From Hyphococcus lacteus (GTDB lineage Bacteria; Pseudomonadota; Alphaproteobacteria; Caulobacterales; Parvularculaceae), in assembly GCF_041058985.1 (NCBI RefSeq), contig NZ_JBEHZE010000001.1:2356001-2420000 (forward strand): a DNA stretch of 64,000 nucleotides. Reading direction: 5' to 3'. Position 1 is the first letter of the stretch; every line of letters starts with the position of its first letter. Positions 17,552-26,209 of the stretch are shown here, one piece after another. Under the pieces are notes generated by a model, which made no database searches, was not told the DNA's origin, and saw nothing but the letters and a program-made list of their open reading frames with translations. A program made the translations under genes and the position numbers.

Positions 17552-18892
17552 CTATTTCGCTGCTATGGTTCCATCGGAATAGTCGCGCAAAACAGTCAGT
17601 GCAAAAGCAACGGTTTCTTCGATGCACAATCCCACGGGTCGGGTACACGCCGCGATGTCAACTTCGATACCGTAAAGTAATTCATCGTCGCTGCTGCGGA
17701 ATACAGTGTTTTCTATAACGCCTTGAATGCGCAATGCTGCTTTTGTCGCGTCAGCTTCGGTTGTTGCAGGGGCCATCACTAGAAATGTGTCCGTCGAAAT
17801 GCGGGCGACCAAATCTTCCGCGCGAGTTACGCGATTGATCAACCGCGCCGCTTGGTGAAGGGCGCGTCTTCCGGGTTCGGGTTCGCCATTGTCCCGAGCG
17901 GTGCTTTCCAATTTCAAGACAATCATCGACAAATGGTGATCAGTCTGATCGGCCCGCGCGCAAATTCGTGCGCCATGTTCTGCAAGGAAGTTTGCGGTAA
18001 ATGCGCCAGAGCCAGCATCGCGAACACCATCGCCAACACAAGCGCCCAAAAACCGGCGCATCGTTTTTAATAGTCGCGTACGCCGTGCCGATAGCTGAAC
18101 TTTCGCCGCGAGGTCGGTGGCCACATGATCGGTAAGAATGAAGTCGGATGCGCCGCGTGGTGCGAAGTTCGCCATATCATCGGGATCGGCGAGCGGAAAT
18201 ATAATGGGCATACTGGCATGTTTAGGGTGACGCCGTAGTGCCCGAGCAAGGCTCATGAGCGGGTCATTATCGCGAGTAGGCAGAAAAATTGCGCAATCGA
18301 ATTTTGTATTTTCAACAGCGCGCAATGCTTGACCCGCAGAAAAGACGCATACGCATTGTTCGGAAATTGGGTTCAGCGCGTTAATGGCGGCAAGGGCTGT
18401 TGGTCCTGCCTCGCCGGCGATTAAAATTTTTAATGGTGTGGCTGGTGCAGCAATGGGCGGAAATTCGTTTAGACGACTGATCGTTGCGAGTGATTTTAAC
18501 CGTTCGCCGGTTTCCTCGGCGACATTTCTAAGGCGTAAAACCTGTCTGCATCGTTCGATCAGGCCCTCAGGCTTTGTCAACATGGCGACTAATTCACCAT
18601 GTCGGCGCAACGCTTTGCGCGCGGTCGCGTCGATATAGGGATCGATCAATATGAGGATTGACGAATCTGGCGAGGATTTTCGCAACTGTCCCGCAACGGC
18701 TTGCGCCTTTTTGCTGGAAAGTTGTTTCCCGCGAAGGTCGATTAATCCAATGTCGGCTTTCAAAGCGTCTTCATGTGAAACAAGCGAATAGCCTGCGTCC
18801 GCGAAAGCTGTGGTTAACGCTCCGAATGCTTCGTCGTTGCCCCCAACATACGCAATGCGCGCTATTGAAAATGCGCTGATTTCGTCTTGCAT
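17552..18892 (-). CDS. REC-REC-degenerate GGDEF protein, PopA-like c-di-GMP effector candidate
   Basis: 446 residues laid out like PleD and PopA: a receiver-like domain (about 10-122), a second receiver-like domain (about 153-270) and a C-terminal GGDEF-like domain (about 290-440). The active-site GGDEF is replaced by STDTF (366-370), so cyclase activity is not expected. The inhibitory-site motif RxxD is kept as RAED (357-360), five residues before the active-site position, exactly the PleD spacing. This pattern suggests a protein that binds c-di-GMP but does not make it. The first receiver keeps Asp52 (GLIDLRG) at a plausible phosphorylation position; the second is weak. It is convergent with mfd. 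Orthology to Caulobacter PopA is inference. Confidence 0.75.
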   Translation of the reverse strand: MQDEISAFSIARIAYVGGNDEAFGALTTAFADAGYSLVSHEDALKADIGLIDLRGKQLSSKKAQAVAGQLRKSSPDSSILILIDPYIDATARKALRRHGELVAMLTKPEGLIERCRQVLRLRNVAEETGERLKSLATISRLNEFPPIAAPATPLKILIAGEAGPTALAAINALNPISEQCVCVFSAGQALRAVENTKFDCAIFLPTRDNDPLMSLARALRRHPKHASMPIIFPLADPDDMANFAPRGASDFILTDHVATDLAAKVQLSARRTRLLKTMRRFLGACVGDGVRDAGSGAFTANFLAEHGARICARADQTDHHLSMIVLKLESTARDNGEPEPGRRALHQAARLINRVTRAEDLVARISTDTFLVMAPATTEADATKAALRIQGVIENTVFRSSDDELLYGIEVDIAACTRPVGLCIEETVAFALTVLRDYSDGTIAAK

Positions 18893-18935
18893 GTACCCAT
18901 CCGGCTTGTGGCGCTGATGGCCACACTTACAAACT

Positions 18936-20708
18936 TCAGCGCGGCGATTGCGCTGCCGGGAGTTTATTCAAGATACGGGCCGACTTGTCATCCTCTACGG
19001 ACAATTCAGCGCCCGGTTGTGCAGCGTCATTTTCGGTCGCCAACGCCGTTATTGTTGGCTTTTTCGAAAGACAAATATCTTCTTCCCCGACATTGGGGAA
19101 AACACCATTGGCGGCACGTTCTTGGTAGCAAGGAAGGGCAGCGAGAAATTCTTGTGGTTTATGATGGGGGCCAGCCTCGCGGTAGAGCTGTGCGGTGCTT
19201 ACGCCAACATAGCGCCAATGCCATGGTTCATAACTGTCTTCGCCGGGAAGATAGTCATTGGCGGGCGGGTAGGAGAGGATAAACCCAAAGCGATAGGCAT
19301 TTTCCTCAAAACACTGATAGCTGCGATCGCTTTGGCGCATAAAACGACCGCTTACATTTATATCAGCGGCGAGTCCGGTTTGATGTTCGGACATACCCGG
19401 TGGGGTTACTGTCCCCAACGAACCAATGCGCTGATAAAGACCATGTTGGGTGTTATAGGAACGATAACCGGAACGCAGAGATAAACGCTCACCAGATTCC
19501 GAACGGCATAGCGAGATAAGCTGTGCCAGACGCACTGGCAAATTAGCCTCGCGTGGGTCTGCATCAGGGTCCGCGGCCAGTCGTAATTTCATCTCGTCAA
19601 TATTTGGAGACTTAGCTGTTGGTACAGAATACTCCGATGCCGAAATCAAATCGGTCGGGGCATACTCCGCATCAAGAAGAAAGTTTTGAGAAACGGGCCG
19701 GTTCATGTCTTCGCGGCGATCACGTTCGCGATTAATGGCATACCGCTGGGCACCGAAAGCGTCGCGAAATAGGTTGCGCATATGTTCTTGAAGGGCTTGG
19801 GCCTCAGTCAGGCGGCCTTGTTGTTCGTATATGCCACTAAGCAAACGTATATAGAGACTAAGATCAGGGCTGTTCGCACCCTTGATTTGCTCCTGCGCAT
19901 GAAAAGCTTTGAGGTATAATTTCTCCGCATCATCAAGCCGGCCCATTTTCGCATAAACCGGACCCAGCATGAGCGTGAGTTGTACCGTATCCTGATGTTC
20001 TATGCCTTGGAGTTTTGAGCGAATAAAAAAAGCCGACGAAAGAAGCCCGGCCGATGCGTATTCTCCGTCGTCGCGCATTGCGAAAAACGCACCTAACGAT
20101 GCCATGTTATTTGCGGCGGCGAGTTGTGTTTCGCGATTGCCGGAGGTCGGTTGGTATGGATGGGCGTGATTGAGCGCCGCCGTAAATAGATCCGCAGCGG
20201 AACCAACGGTTTCGGCATAAAGAGCGCTGATTGCCTTTGCATTATCATCGCCGCCGCCACGCGCAGCATCATCGCCCGCAAGCTCAAGAAACGAAGCGTA
20301 AATCGCTACAGATGTCTCAATGTCATCTGACCATAATGCGGCGCGCGCGAGTTTGTCTTCATACCCCAAACGTTCGCGTGCTGTTAGCGCCTTAGCACTT
20401 TTGGTGCCTAAGGCTTCACGGTAGAGAGACGCCGCATGTTCGTATCGGCGACGCGCGGTTTGCGCATCCGCAACGTCGAGCATAAAGGGCGCAAGTTCTT
20501 CGAGCGTGTTACCTTCTTTACGCAACAGGGTCAGTGCGCGAATGCCATGTTTCGCTGCACGAGCCTCCGCCCCATTGCTCATCAAGGATTCAAAACGAAA
20601 TTTAGCCGCGCTGGCGTCCACCCGGACAGCAACGTTGAAGTAGATGGAAAAGCCAATCGCCAGCAGTAAAAATGCACCAGCTAGATAAACAGGCGAACGA
20701 AACCCCAT
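18936..20708 (-). CDS. Membrane-anchored TPR protein with VanY/DacB-type D,D-carboxypeptidase domain
   Basis: 590 residues from the ATG at 20708 (a GTG at 20744 would add 12). One membrane segment at about 7-25 is followed by a helical TPR-like region (about 70-320, for example AKMGRLDDAEKLYLKAFHAQ) and an M15B peptidase domain (about 380-520). Zinc-ligand motifs of VanY are clear: SEHQTGLAAD (440-449) and EPWHWRYV (494-501). These enzymes trim the terminal D-Ala of peptidoglycan peptides. The TPR region on the same chain suggests that the enzyme is recruited to a partner in the periplasm. The C terminus (about 540-590) is low-complexity. The start is 188 bases from the divergent phosphatase start. 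Confidence 0.85.
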   Translation of the reverse strand: MGFRSPVYLAGAFLLLAIGFSIYFNVAVRVDASAAKFRFESLMSNGAEARAAKHGIRALTLLRKEGNTLEELAPFMLDVADAQTARRRYEHAASLYREALGTKSAKALTARERLGYEDKLARAALWSDDIETSVAIYASFLELAGDDAARGGGDDNAKAISALYAETVGSAADLFTAALNHAHPYQPTSGNRETQLAAANNMASLGAFFAMRDDGEYASAGLLSSAFFIRSKLQGIEHQDTVQLTLMLGPVYAKMGRLDDAEKLYLKAFHAQEQIKGANSPDLSLYIRLLSGIYEQQGRLTEAQALQEHMRNLFRDAFGAQRYAINRERDRREDMNRPVSQNFLLDAEYAPTDLISASEYSVPTAKSPNIDEMKLRLAADPDADPREANLPVRLAQLISLCRSESGERLSLRSGYRSYNTQHGLYQRIGSLGTVTPPGMSEHQTGLAADINVSGRFMRQSDRSYQCFEENAYRFGFILSYPPANDYLPGEDSYEPWHWRYVGVSTAQLYREAGPHHKPQEFLAALPCYQERAANGVFPNVGEEDICLSKKPTITALATENDAAQPGAELSVEDDKSARILNKLPAAQSPR

Positions 20709-20895
20709 CGCCACTATCGTCCCCTTAAGTTCCCCAAACCTCACAGATAAGTAACTTTATCACTCGTTCGGCCAACTGGCGAGCCTTTGGCGTGAATTTC
20801 CCCAAACTCTCTTGCAACCGCACCTCAGGCTGGCCCTTGCGGAGAGTTTTCGCTATGCCGCAAGGAACAGCAATCATTTATCGCAAGGATGTTCA

Positions 20896-21639
20896 ATGAA
20901 GGGTGCCGGCAGAAGACGCATTTATTTGATGCGACACGGTCACGTAGATTATTTCGACCCGGATTTGACTGATCCGCGCATGGTGGATCTGACAGATGAA
21001 GGCCGCCGCCAAGCCACGGCAGCACGCGATGCCCTTAAACATGCGCATTTTGATATCGCGGTTTATTCTGGATTACCGCGCACAAAACAAACGGCTGAGA
21101 TTGTTTTGTCGGGGTTTGAGGCCGCGCCTGACTTGATTGCTCATGAAGGGCTAGAGGAAGTCAAAAGCGGTTGGATTCGTGCGAAATCTCGCGATGAACT
21201 GGCGGCACGATTGGCCTATGGTTTCGACAATGCAGAGGCAAAGGACGCTTCGTTCTTGCCGGACGGTGAAACATTCGCTGACGCGGAAAAGCGGATCACC
21301 GCTGCATTTGAAGACCTGGTTTTGAAGCGGGATTGGAAAACGGCGCTTATTGTGGCCCATGAGGGTGTTAACCGGATTGCGCTAGGGTGGGCCTGTGGCG
21401 GCGGTCTAGCGACGATCAGTGCTTTTGAGCAGGATCTCGCTTGTATAAATTTGCTCGATGTCGATGTCACGCCAACCGAAAATGGTGACGGCCTTCAAAT
21501 CGAACGGATGTCTATCAAGGCGCTGAACGTTACGGCCTATGACTTTGTAAAGAATGAGCTTTCTCGAACGAGCATCGAACATCTTTTCGGTGTTGATTTC
21601 GGCGGATTGCGACCAGCCCGACCAACCTCGGAAATTTGA
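20896..21639 (+). CDS. Histidine phosphatase family protein
   Basis: 247 residues from the ATG at 20896, which has AAGGA about 7 bases upstream; a longer reading from 20812 adds residues unlike the family. The branch-1 histidine phosphatase signature RHG is at 13-15 (LMRHGHVDYF). Further landmarks are SGLPRTKQTAE (about 60-70) and VAHEGVNR (about 154-161), which carries the second catalytic His. It could act on phosphoglycerate, a sugar phosphate or a phosphoprotein; the substrate cannot be told. The downstream membrane protein is 95 bases away on the same strand. Confidence 0.82.
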   Translation: MKGAGRRRIYLMRHGHVDYFDPDLTDPRMVDLTDEGRRQATAARDALKHAHFDIAVYSGLPRTKQTAEIVLSGFEAAPDLIAHEGLEEVKSGWIRAKSRDELAARLAYGFDNAEAKDASFLPDGETFADAEKRITAAFEDLVLKRDWKTALIVAHEGVNRIALGWACGGGLATISAFEQDLACINLLDVDVTPTENGDGLQIERMSIKALNVTAYDFVKNELSRTSIEHLFGVDFGGLRPARPTSEI

Positions 21640-21734
21640 TCGAAACTTCACCAACGCTCTTTCACAAATTGCCTTAAACCTTTCGTAATTTTGTGGTTAA
21701 CTCTCGGAAGGGGATATCGTGAGGGAGAACTTTG

Positions 21735-22586
21735 ATGCCGTATGGAGTAAAGCAGGGCGTAAAATCGCCGGGGGATTATAAGTTTGCTGATATTATGGGG
21801 CTGGCATTGTCCGGCTCTGCGGGGATTATCGCTGCGCTTGTCACAGACTTTCAACAATCCGGTGAAGCATCAGCGCTCTACACAATCAATCAATGGATTG
21901 TGCAATTAGGCAGCGCGTTTGGTTTCGGCTCCATTCCGTTGTGGATGGTCGTTGTTGGTCTAACGGCTGTGGGTGCAGGTTCAGTATTTTATTTTCAGCC
22001 GATCACAAGACAGGGCGCATTTGCCCAAGGATTTGGCTTATTAGCCGTTTTGATGACGGCTATTCCGTCCAATCTCGCAGGCGGATTGCAGGGCATCAAT
22101 GACGATCTGCCGGGGCTTGAGCCGGCATCCGTCAGCCGCGAAGCGTCAAACGGCGGTCGTATCTATAAGGCGAGCTATTCGCAAGCGACCATCACGCAGA
22201 TTCAGGATCGTCGCGGGGCAGCGAAATATGATGTCCACCTTACTGTGAACTTTCCAAACGGTTTACCAGCAGATATCGATACGATGATCCGCCAGGGAAC
22301 TTTGCGCGGCCGTCTGCATAATGAAGACACTAAAGAAACATGGAATTTGTTTCGCACATCCGGGGCAACAGTCCGTAAGCGTGGGAATAGTATCGTAATT
22401 CATTGCGGTGTTCCGGCACGGTCGGAATCCGGCCGACTTTGGGTTCGGGTCGAAGCCGCAGGTTATTCGATTGAACTTGAATCCTATGAAGCGACAACAC
22501 GGAACGTAGCGGATTGGACGATTGATATGCAGCCATCTTCGACACCGCTCTTTGTTCAGCGACTTCGAAAAAGCTATTGGTTCTAA
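21735..22586 (+). CDS. Membrane protein of unknown function
   Basis: 283 residues from the ATG at 21735, preceded by GAGGGAGAAC. Hydrophobic stretches at about 22-41, 63-85 and 95-115 suggest two or three membrane segments, after which a soluble C-terminal half (about 130-283) is rich in beta-forming sequence (for example VHLTVNFPNG, SIVIHCGVP, LWVRVEAAGY). This half may be periplasmic. I do not recognise the family. It could be cotranscribed with the histidine phosphatase. Confidence 0.7.
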   Translation: MPYGVKQGVKSPGDYKFADIMGLALSGSAGIIAALVTDFQQSGEASALYTINQWIVQLGSAFGFGSIPLWMVVVGLTAVGAGSVFYFQPITRQGAFAQGFGLLAVLMTAIPSNLAGGLQGINDDLPGLEPASVSREASNGGRIYKASYSQATITQIQDRRGAAKYDVHLTVNFPNGLPADIDTMIRQGTLRGRLHNEDTKETWNLFRTSGATVRKRGNSIVIHCGVPARSESGRLWVRVEAAGYSIELESYEATTRNVADWTIDMQPSSTPLFVQRLRKSYWF

Positions 22587-22596
22587 GATCAAGAAT

Positions 22597-22626
22597 GAAA
22601 GCGTTGGCTTTCGGGCTGGCGCTTTC
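22597..22626. terminator. Hairpin between convergent genes
   Basis: A 7-bp inverted repeat GAAAGCG (22597-22603) / CGCTTTC (22620-22626) separates the convergent membrane-protein and hydroxylase genes. There is no clear T-run, so a role in termination is only likely from position. Confidence 0.35.
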
Positions 22627-23286
22627 CTAATCGCCGAAATGTCGGAACAGGTTATTCCGTAAGTTCAGCAATCTATTATAAACCGGCGCGGGCGTTTTTA
22701 CTGCACGTAAATCCGCCAGTGCCATTTCCAATTCAAACAGCATATTTCTTTGCTCCACCGACCGGATGCGACTTTTGACCCAGCCGATGCAGGCGAGGCG
22801 GGTACCGTTTTTTACTTCTTCGACCCGATGTACTGCGGTTGACGGATAAAGGACGACGCTGCCGGCAGGTCCTTTGATGACATCTTCATGACCGGCATTG
22901 TCGATCACCAAATCCCCCCCTTCGTACGCGTCTGGATCGCTAAGAAAAAGCGTGAAGGAAAGGTCGGTGCGCGAACCGTGAATATATGCTGCATCAACAT
23001 GATCGCCGTAAGACATACCGGGGCCATATTGATTGAGCGAAAGCCGAGCGATTTTTTCGGGCACTGCGGCCGCTTCAAAAACGGCATTGTTTTTCAGGGC
23101 GATTTCGATTTTTGCGATGATGCCCCGGACGGTCGCGGTCGACGAATCACCCTGTAAGTTATGCTTTACCGCGCGGGCATGCCCTTTGGCGGTTTCACGT
23201 CCATCTCGCCACGTATCGGAATTAGAGAGGGCTTCGCGCATCGCGCGGCAGTCATCTGCGCTTAAAACGCTGTCGATATGCAACAT
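22627..23286 (-). CDS. PKHD-type 2-oxoglutarate/Fe(II) hydroxylase, PiuC-like
   Basis: 219 residues of a prolyl-4-hydroxylase-like dioxygenase. The iron ligands are visible as His96-x-Asp98 (YGDHVDAAY) and His153 (AVHRVEEV), and Arg163 (NGTRLACIGW) fits the 2-oxoglutarate site. The length and the N-terminal pattern (VLSADDCRAMREAL) match PiuC/YbiX proteins, which are commonly encoded beside TonB siderophore receptors. No receptor gene is adjacent here. A Fur-like half site lies 11 bases upstream of the ATG, consistent with iron control. Confidence 0.88.
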   Translation of the reverse strand: MLHIDSVLSADDCRAMREALSNSDTWRDGRETAKGHARAVKHNLQGDSSTATVRGIIAKIEIALKNNAVFEAAAVPEKIARLSLNQYGPGMSYGDHVDAAYIHGSRTDLSFTLFLSDPDAYEGGDLVIDNAGHEDVIKGPAGSVVLYPSTAVHRVEEVKNGTRLACIGWVKSRIRSVEQRNMLFELEMALADLRAVKTPAPVYNRLLNLRNNLFRHFGD

Positions 23287-23296
23287 TAGTCCAATT

Positions 23297-23315
23297 CCTA
23301 TTAATAATCATTTGC
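23297..23315. promoter_or_regulatory. Possible Fur-like site between divergent genes
   Basis: The right half TCATTTGC (23308-23315) fits the GCNAATGA half site of a 19-bp Fur palindrome exactly, while the left half matches at only 4 of 7 fixed positions. It lies between the PiuC-like gene and the lipoprotein gene and could act on both. The better copy of the same motif is at 32788-32806. Confidence 0.4.
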
Positions 23316-23365
23316 ATCTAGGTAGCGTTTCTATACCATGCACGCGAAGAATTTGGAGTGGCAAG

Positions 23366-24205
23366 ATGACAAGACGTCTAAAATTAATGACAGGGCTTTC
23401 AACGTTGGCGGCAGTTAGCGCGCTAACCCTTGCGGGTTGTGGCGGCGAGGGCGAAGGTGAAGTTGATGGCGAGCAGGGTCATGATATGCCTGCGGCGGCC
23501 GGCGAAGGCGAAACAGAAGGCGGGGACATCGCTGTTAGTGACGTTGGTGAAAGCGCCGGCGGAGAAAGTGAAGGTGGTTCAGTTTCCGCTGATCCAGCGA
23601 CAGATGATGTGGCCTATCTCCATCTGCTTGGTTTGACCCGCGGTCATTTGATTGCGTTTCACGAGCTTTATAATTCAGGAGCCATCGAAATGGCGCTGAT
23701 GCACGTAAAACACCCCAAGAGCGAGCTTTATACTTCTTTGGCACCAGCATTTAGCGCGCGTAAAAAACCTGGGTTAGCTGATGAGCTTTCGAATCTTGTG
23801 GACGCCTCCAATGCGGGCGCTGATGTTGAAGAGCCGTATGCTGCGGTCGTGCGCGGGCTAAATGCACATACGCCGGATACAAGTGTTAGCAATATTCTTT
23901 TGGCTGTTTCTGAAATTGTAAGAACTGCGGCTGACGAATTTGATATAGGCGTTGAAGACGACGGCATGATTTCGAATGCTCATGAATATCAAGATGCATA
24001 CGGATTTTTGATTGCTTCGCGCGAGATTCTTTCTGGTGTTCGGACGACGGATATCAACGCAACCGAAGCTGTTAATCTGGCCCAAGAGCAAATTGACTTG
24101 GCGTTATCCTCGTTTGAAAGCCTCACAGTCGAAAAAACCGAAGGTTCAGCATCAACGCTTTATGGCGCAGCCGCGCGGATCGAGATTGCTGGTCGCGGGC
24201 TATAA
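23366..24205 (+). CDS. Unknown acidic lipoprotein, possibly metal-linked
   Basis: 279 residues from the ATG at 23366, preceded by GGAG; the open frame runs further upstream but only as a shadow of the hydroxylase gene. Lipobox TLAGC with Cys25. Residues 26-75 are a low-complexity linker of Gly, Glu and Asp (GEGEGE, GEGETEGG, GGESEGG). The rest is predicted helical, starting with LLGLTRGHLIAFHELYNSG and MHVKHPKSELY, where several His residues sit close together. I do not recognise the family with certainty. It is divergent from the PiuC-like gene and shares its upstream region, which suggests an iron connection. Confidence 0.7.
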   Translation: MTRRLKLMTGLSTLAAVSALTLAGCGGEGEGEVDGEQGHDMPAAAGEGETEGGDIAVSDVGESAGGESEGGSVSADPATDDVAYLHLLGLTRGHLIAFHELYNSGAIEMALMHVKHPKSELYTSLAPAFSARKKPGLADELSNLVDASNAGADVEEPYAAVVRGLNAHTPDTSVSNILLAVSEIVRTAADEFDIGVEDDGMISNAHEYQDAYGFLIASREILSGVRTTDINATEAVNLAQEQIDLALSSFESLTVEKTEGSASTLYGAAARIEIAGRGL

Positions 24206-24233
24206 TAAAAAAACGCTGTGTCAGGTGGGGATT

Positions 24234-25145
24234 TTAAACATCCACGCCTGGCACCGTTGGATATTTCAGGTTTTTCGCTCGAACATCTAAATGCGATGTC
24301 GCAAAATATAGCGCTGCAATCAATTCTGAAACTTGATCCTCAAGCTCATAGGTCGCACGCACCTTAACGTGCCAATCAAATATTTTTACGACCCATAGAG
24401 CGGTTTTAACTTGCTCGGCATTTTGATTGTTAATCTTGAACCCGATTGCATGCGGAATTTCTAGATCATCAAGGATTTCGTTTGAACCCGTGGCATCATC
24501 TTCACGTTTAACGGTTGCGACTTGAACGGTCATTTCTTCAATGACTTCGTATGCCTCAAAAATTGCCGAAACCGCACCATAGGCATGTTCTTCTTGAGTT
24601 ATATCCGGCCAATGGCTGGCATAGATCGAGAAGCTCGTGCCAGTGACATTCGCGGTGTAAAGGCAGGCGACATTGCGCTTGGTGTCGTCAAAATGGAAGA
24701 TTTTCGAAAGATCATATTTCAAGTCTTGAGAAACTATATTGATGTCATTCGGACAACGTAGGCCGCTTTCTAAGTGCAGCATGGCGTTTGGTTCCACGCG
24801 CCATCCGGGCGGTGACATGCTATTTTGAATTTCAAATACTTCACCGATAGACTGATCGTTATTATTGTCGATCTGTTTACCTGTTCGTTTTTCCGGCACG
24901 GCTGATTGTTCAAATTGACTTTCGTGCGCTGACGGTGTCCAGCCAATCTTGATCGCGGTACCGTCAAGTTCAGATTTATATGATGCGATGTTGAAACGTT
25001 CTGTGATTTCAATTCTCGAAAGGTTGGAAATCGCGTCTGTATAGGCCGGGTCGCTTGTTAATTGCTCGGTATTACTCACAGGCGCGCTCGCACATGCCGC
25101 GCATGCAAGCAGGCCGATAACAGCGGCGACTTTAATCCGTTTCAT
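24234..25145 (-). CDS. Unknown lipoprotein
   Basis: 303 residues from the ATG at 25145, which has AAAGGA 7 bases upstream; the open frame extends into the preceding gene but the signal peptide MKRIKVAAVIGLLACAAC fixes this start. The lipobox Cys is 15 or 18. The mature part has no motif I know; it is mixed charge with scattered Trp and an acidic middle. It lies 31 bases after the Clp-fold protease gene, probably in the same transcript. Confidence 0.65.
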   Translation of the reverse strand: MKRIKVAAVIGLLACAACASAPVSNTEQLTSDPAYTDAISNLSRIEITERFNIASYKSELDGTAIKIGWTPSAHESQFEQSAVPEKRTGKQIDNNNDQSIGEVFEIQNSMSPPGWRVEPNAMLHLESGLRCPNDINIVSQDLKYDLSKIFHFDDTKRNVACLYTANVTGTSFSIYASHWPDITQEEHAYGAVSAIFEAYEVIEEMTVQVATVKREDDATGSNEILDDLEIPHAIGFKINNQNAEQVKTALWVVKIFDWHVKVRATYELEDQVSELIAALYFATSHLDVRAKNLKYPTVPGVDV

Positions 25146-25176
25146 GGATAATCCTTTGAGGTTTCGAATGAAATTT

Positions 25177-26136
25177 CTAGTCGCGACGCCAAAAAGGAGA
25201 ACGCTTCTCTTCGGGTTTTGATTTAAGCTCTTTTGGATTCCACGGGCCATAACTGAAACTGCGCGCGCCCGGCTGTGGCTGTAAGCCCGTAAGCGTGACA
25301 CGGTTTGGCCCTTCGATTGCGGCGTTTGGTTCGTCTTCGATATATTTAACGCTTTTGTTTCGCTTCAGGCTGTCAGGGAAGAGGGCCATCATCTCCATGA
25401 TTTCTTTTGGCATGTCGCGCGAAACGTTAAGTCCGATCTCTTTTGCTTCGCCATAAGCAATGGGGTAATCGTGGGTCCAGCGCCCTGATGAAAGCTGTTG
25501 TGAAATGCTGACCGCAGCATTTTCGGAAACTGTACCTGTTAGCAGTTCACGCGCAATTTTTTCTAATTGGTTTATTGCCATGGCTCCGACATCGGCCAGT
25601 ACCAATGTGTAATCATCCGTATTCTGAATTGGTTTCTCTGCGGCGACCCGAACTACAGATGCCGCCGGCAAACCGCCGATTTGTGGATCAATGGGGCCGA
25701 GCACAGCATGCTCACTCAACACAATTTCATCGGCCGCGAGTGCGATAAGCGTTCCGCCCGACATCGCATAATGCGGAACAAACACAGTCTTCTTGCCCGG
25801 ATGGGCCTTAATTGCGCGGGCAATCTGCACCGCAGGTAAGACTAAACCGCCCGGCGTATGTAAAATGAATTCCAATGGTTTGTTGGGTGGCGTTTTTCGA
25901 ATTGCATCCAAGACATCTTCGGCGTCGTTCAAATCGATGTAACGCAACATGGGAATGCCGAGCATCCCCATCGGTTCTTGGCGATGGACAATCGCAATGA
26001 CGCGACTTTTTCGCTTTTTTTGGATTTTTGTGAACTTCGCTACAAGCTCGGTATGGCGTTGCTGATTGCTCCAATTACGGGACAAAATAAACAACAAAAT
26101 CAACAATATAGGCAGCGCGCCAAAAAAAGCTTCCAT
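25177..26136 (-). CDS. SDH-type Clp-fold serine protease, membrane-anchored
   Basis: 319 residues from the ATG at 26136, with GGAGGGG about 10 bases upstream (a GTG at 26154 would add six). One N-terminal membrane segment (about 4-20), then a basic stretch and a Clp/SppA-like fold belonging to the SDH_sah (serine dehydrogenase proteinase) family. TPGG at 94-97 and the nucleophile Ser126 in HYAMSGGTLIALAADEI are visible. Such proteins are predicted to act with their catalytic domain in the cytoplasm or at the membrane. Substrate unknown. Followed by the unknown lipoprotein gene. Confidence 0.82.
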   Translation of the reverse strand: MEAFFGALPILLILLFILSRNWSNQQRHTELVAKFTKIQKKRKSRVIAIVHRQEPMGMLGIPMLRYIDLNDAEDVLDAIRKTPPNKPLEFILHTPGGLVLPAVQIARAIKAHPGKKTVFVPHYAMSGGTLIALAADEIVLSEHAVLGPIDPQIGGLPAASVVRVAAEKPIQNTDDYTLVLADVGAMAINQLEKIARELLTGTVSENAAVSISQQLSSGRWTHDYPIAYGEAKEIGLNVSRDMPKEIMEMMALFPDSLKRNKSVKYIEDEPNAAIEGPNRVTLTGLQPQPGARSFSYGPWNPKELKSKPEEKRSPFWRRD

Positions 26137-26209
26137 GCCCCGGGACCCCTCCACGCAAACAGCCTTAAAACTTTAGGGCCTTTTTGAAGGTGTGGGAAGG
26201 GGGCTTTAC

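Noticed and set aside
23033..23365. N-terminal extension of the lipoprotein gene at 23366
   Set aside because: It reads through the hydroxylase gene on the opposite strand; the signal peptide with lipobox fixes the start at 23366.
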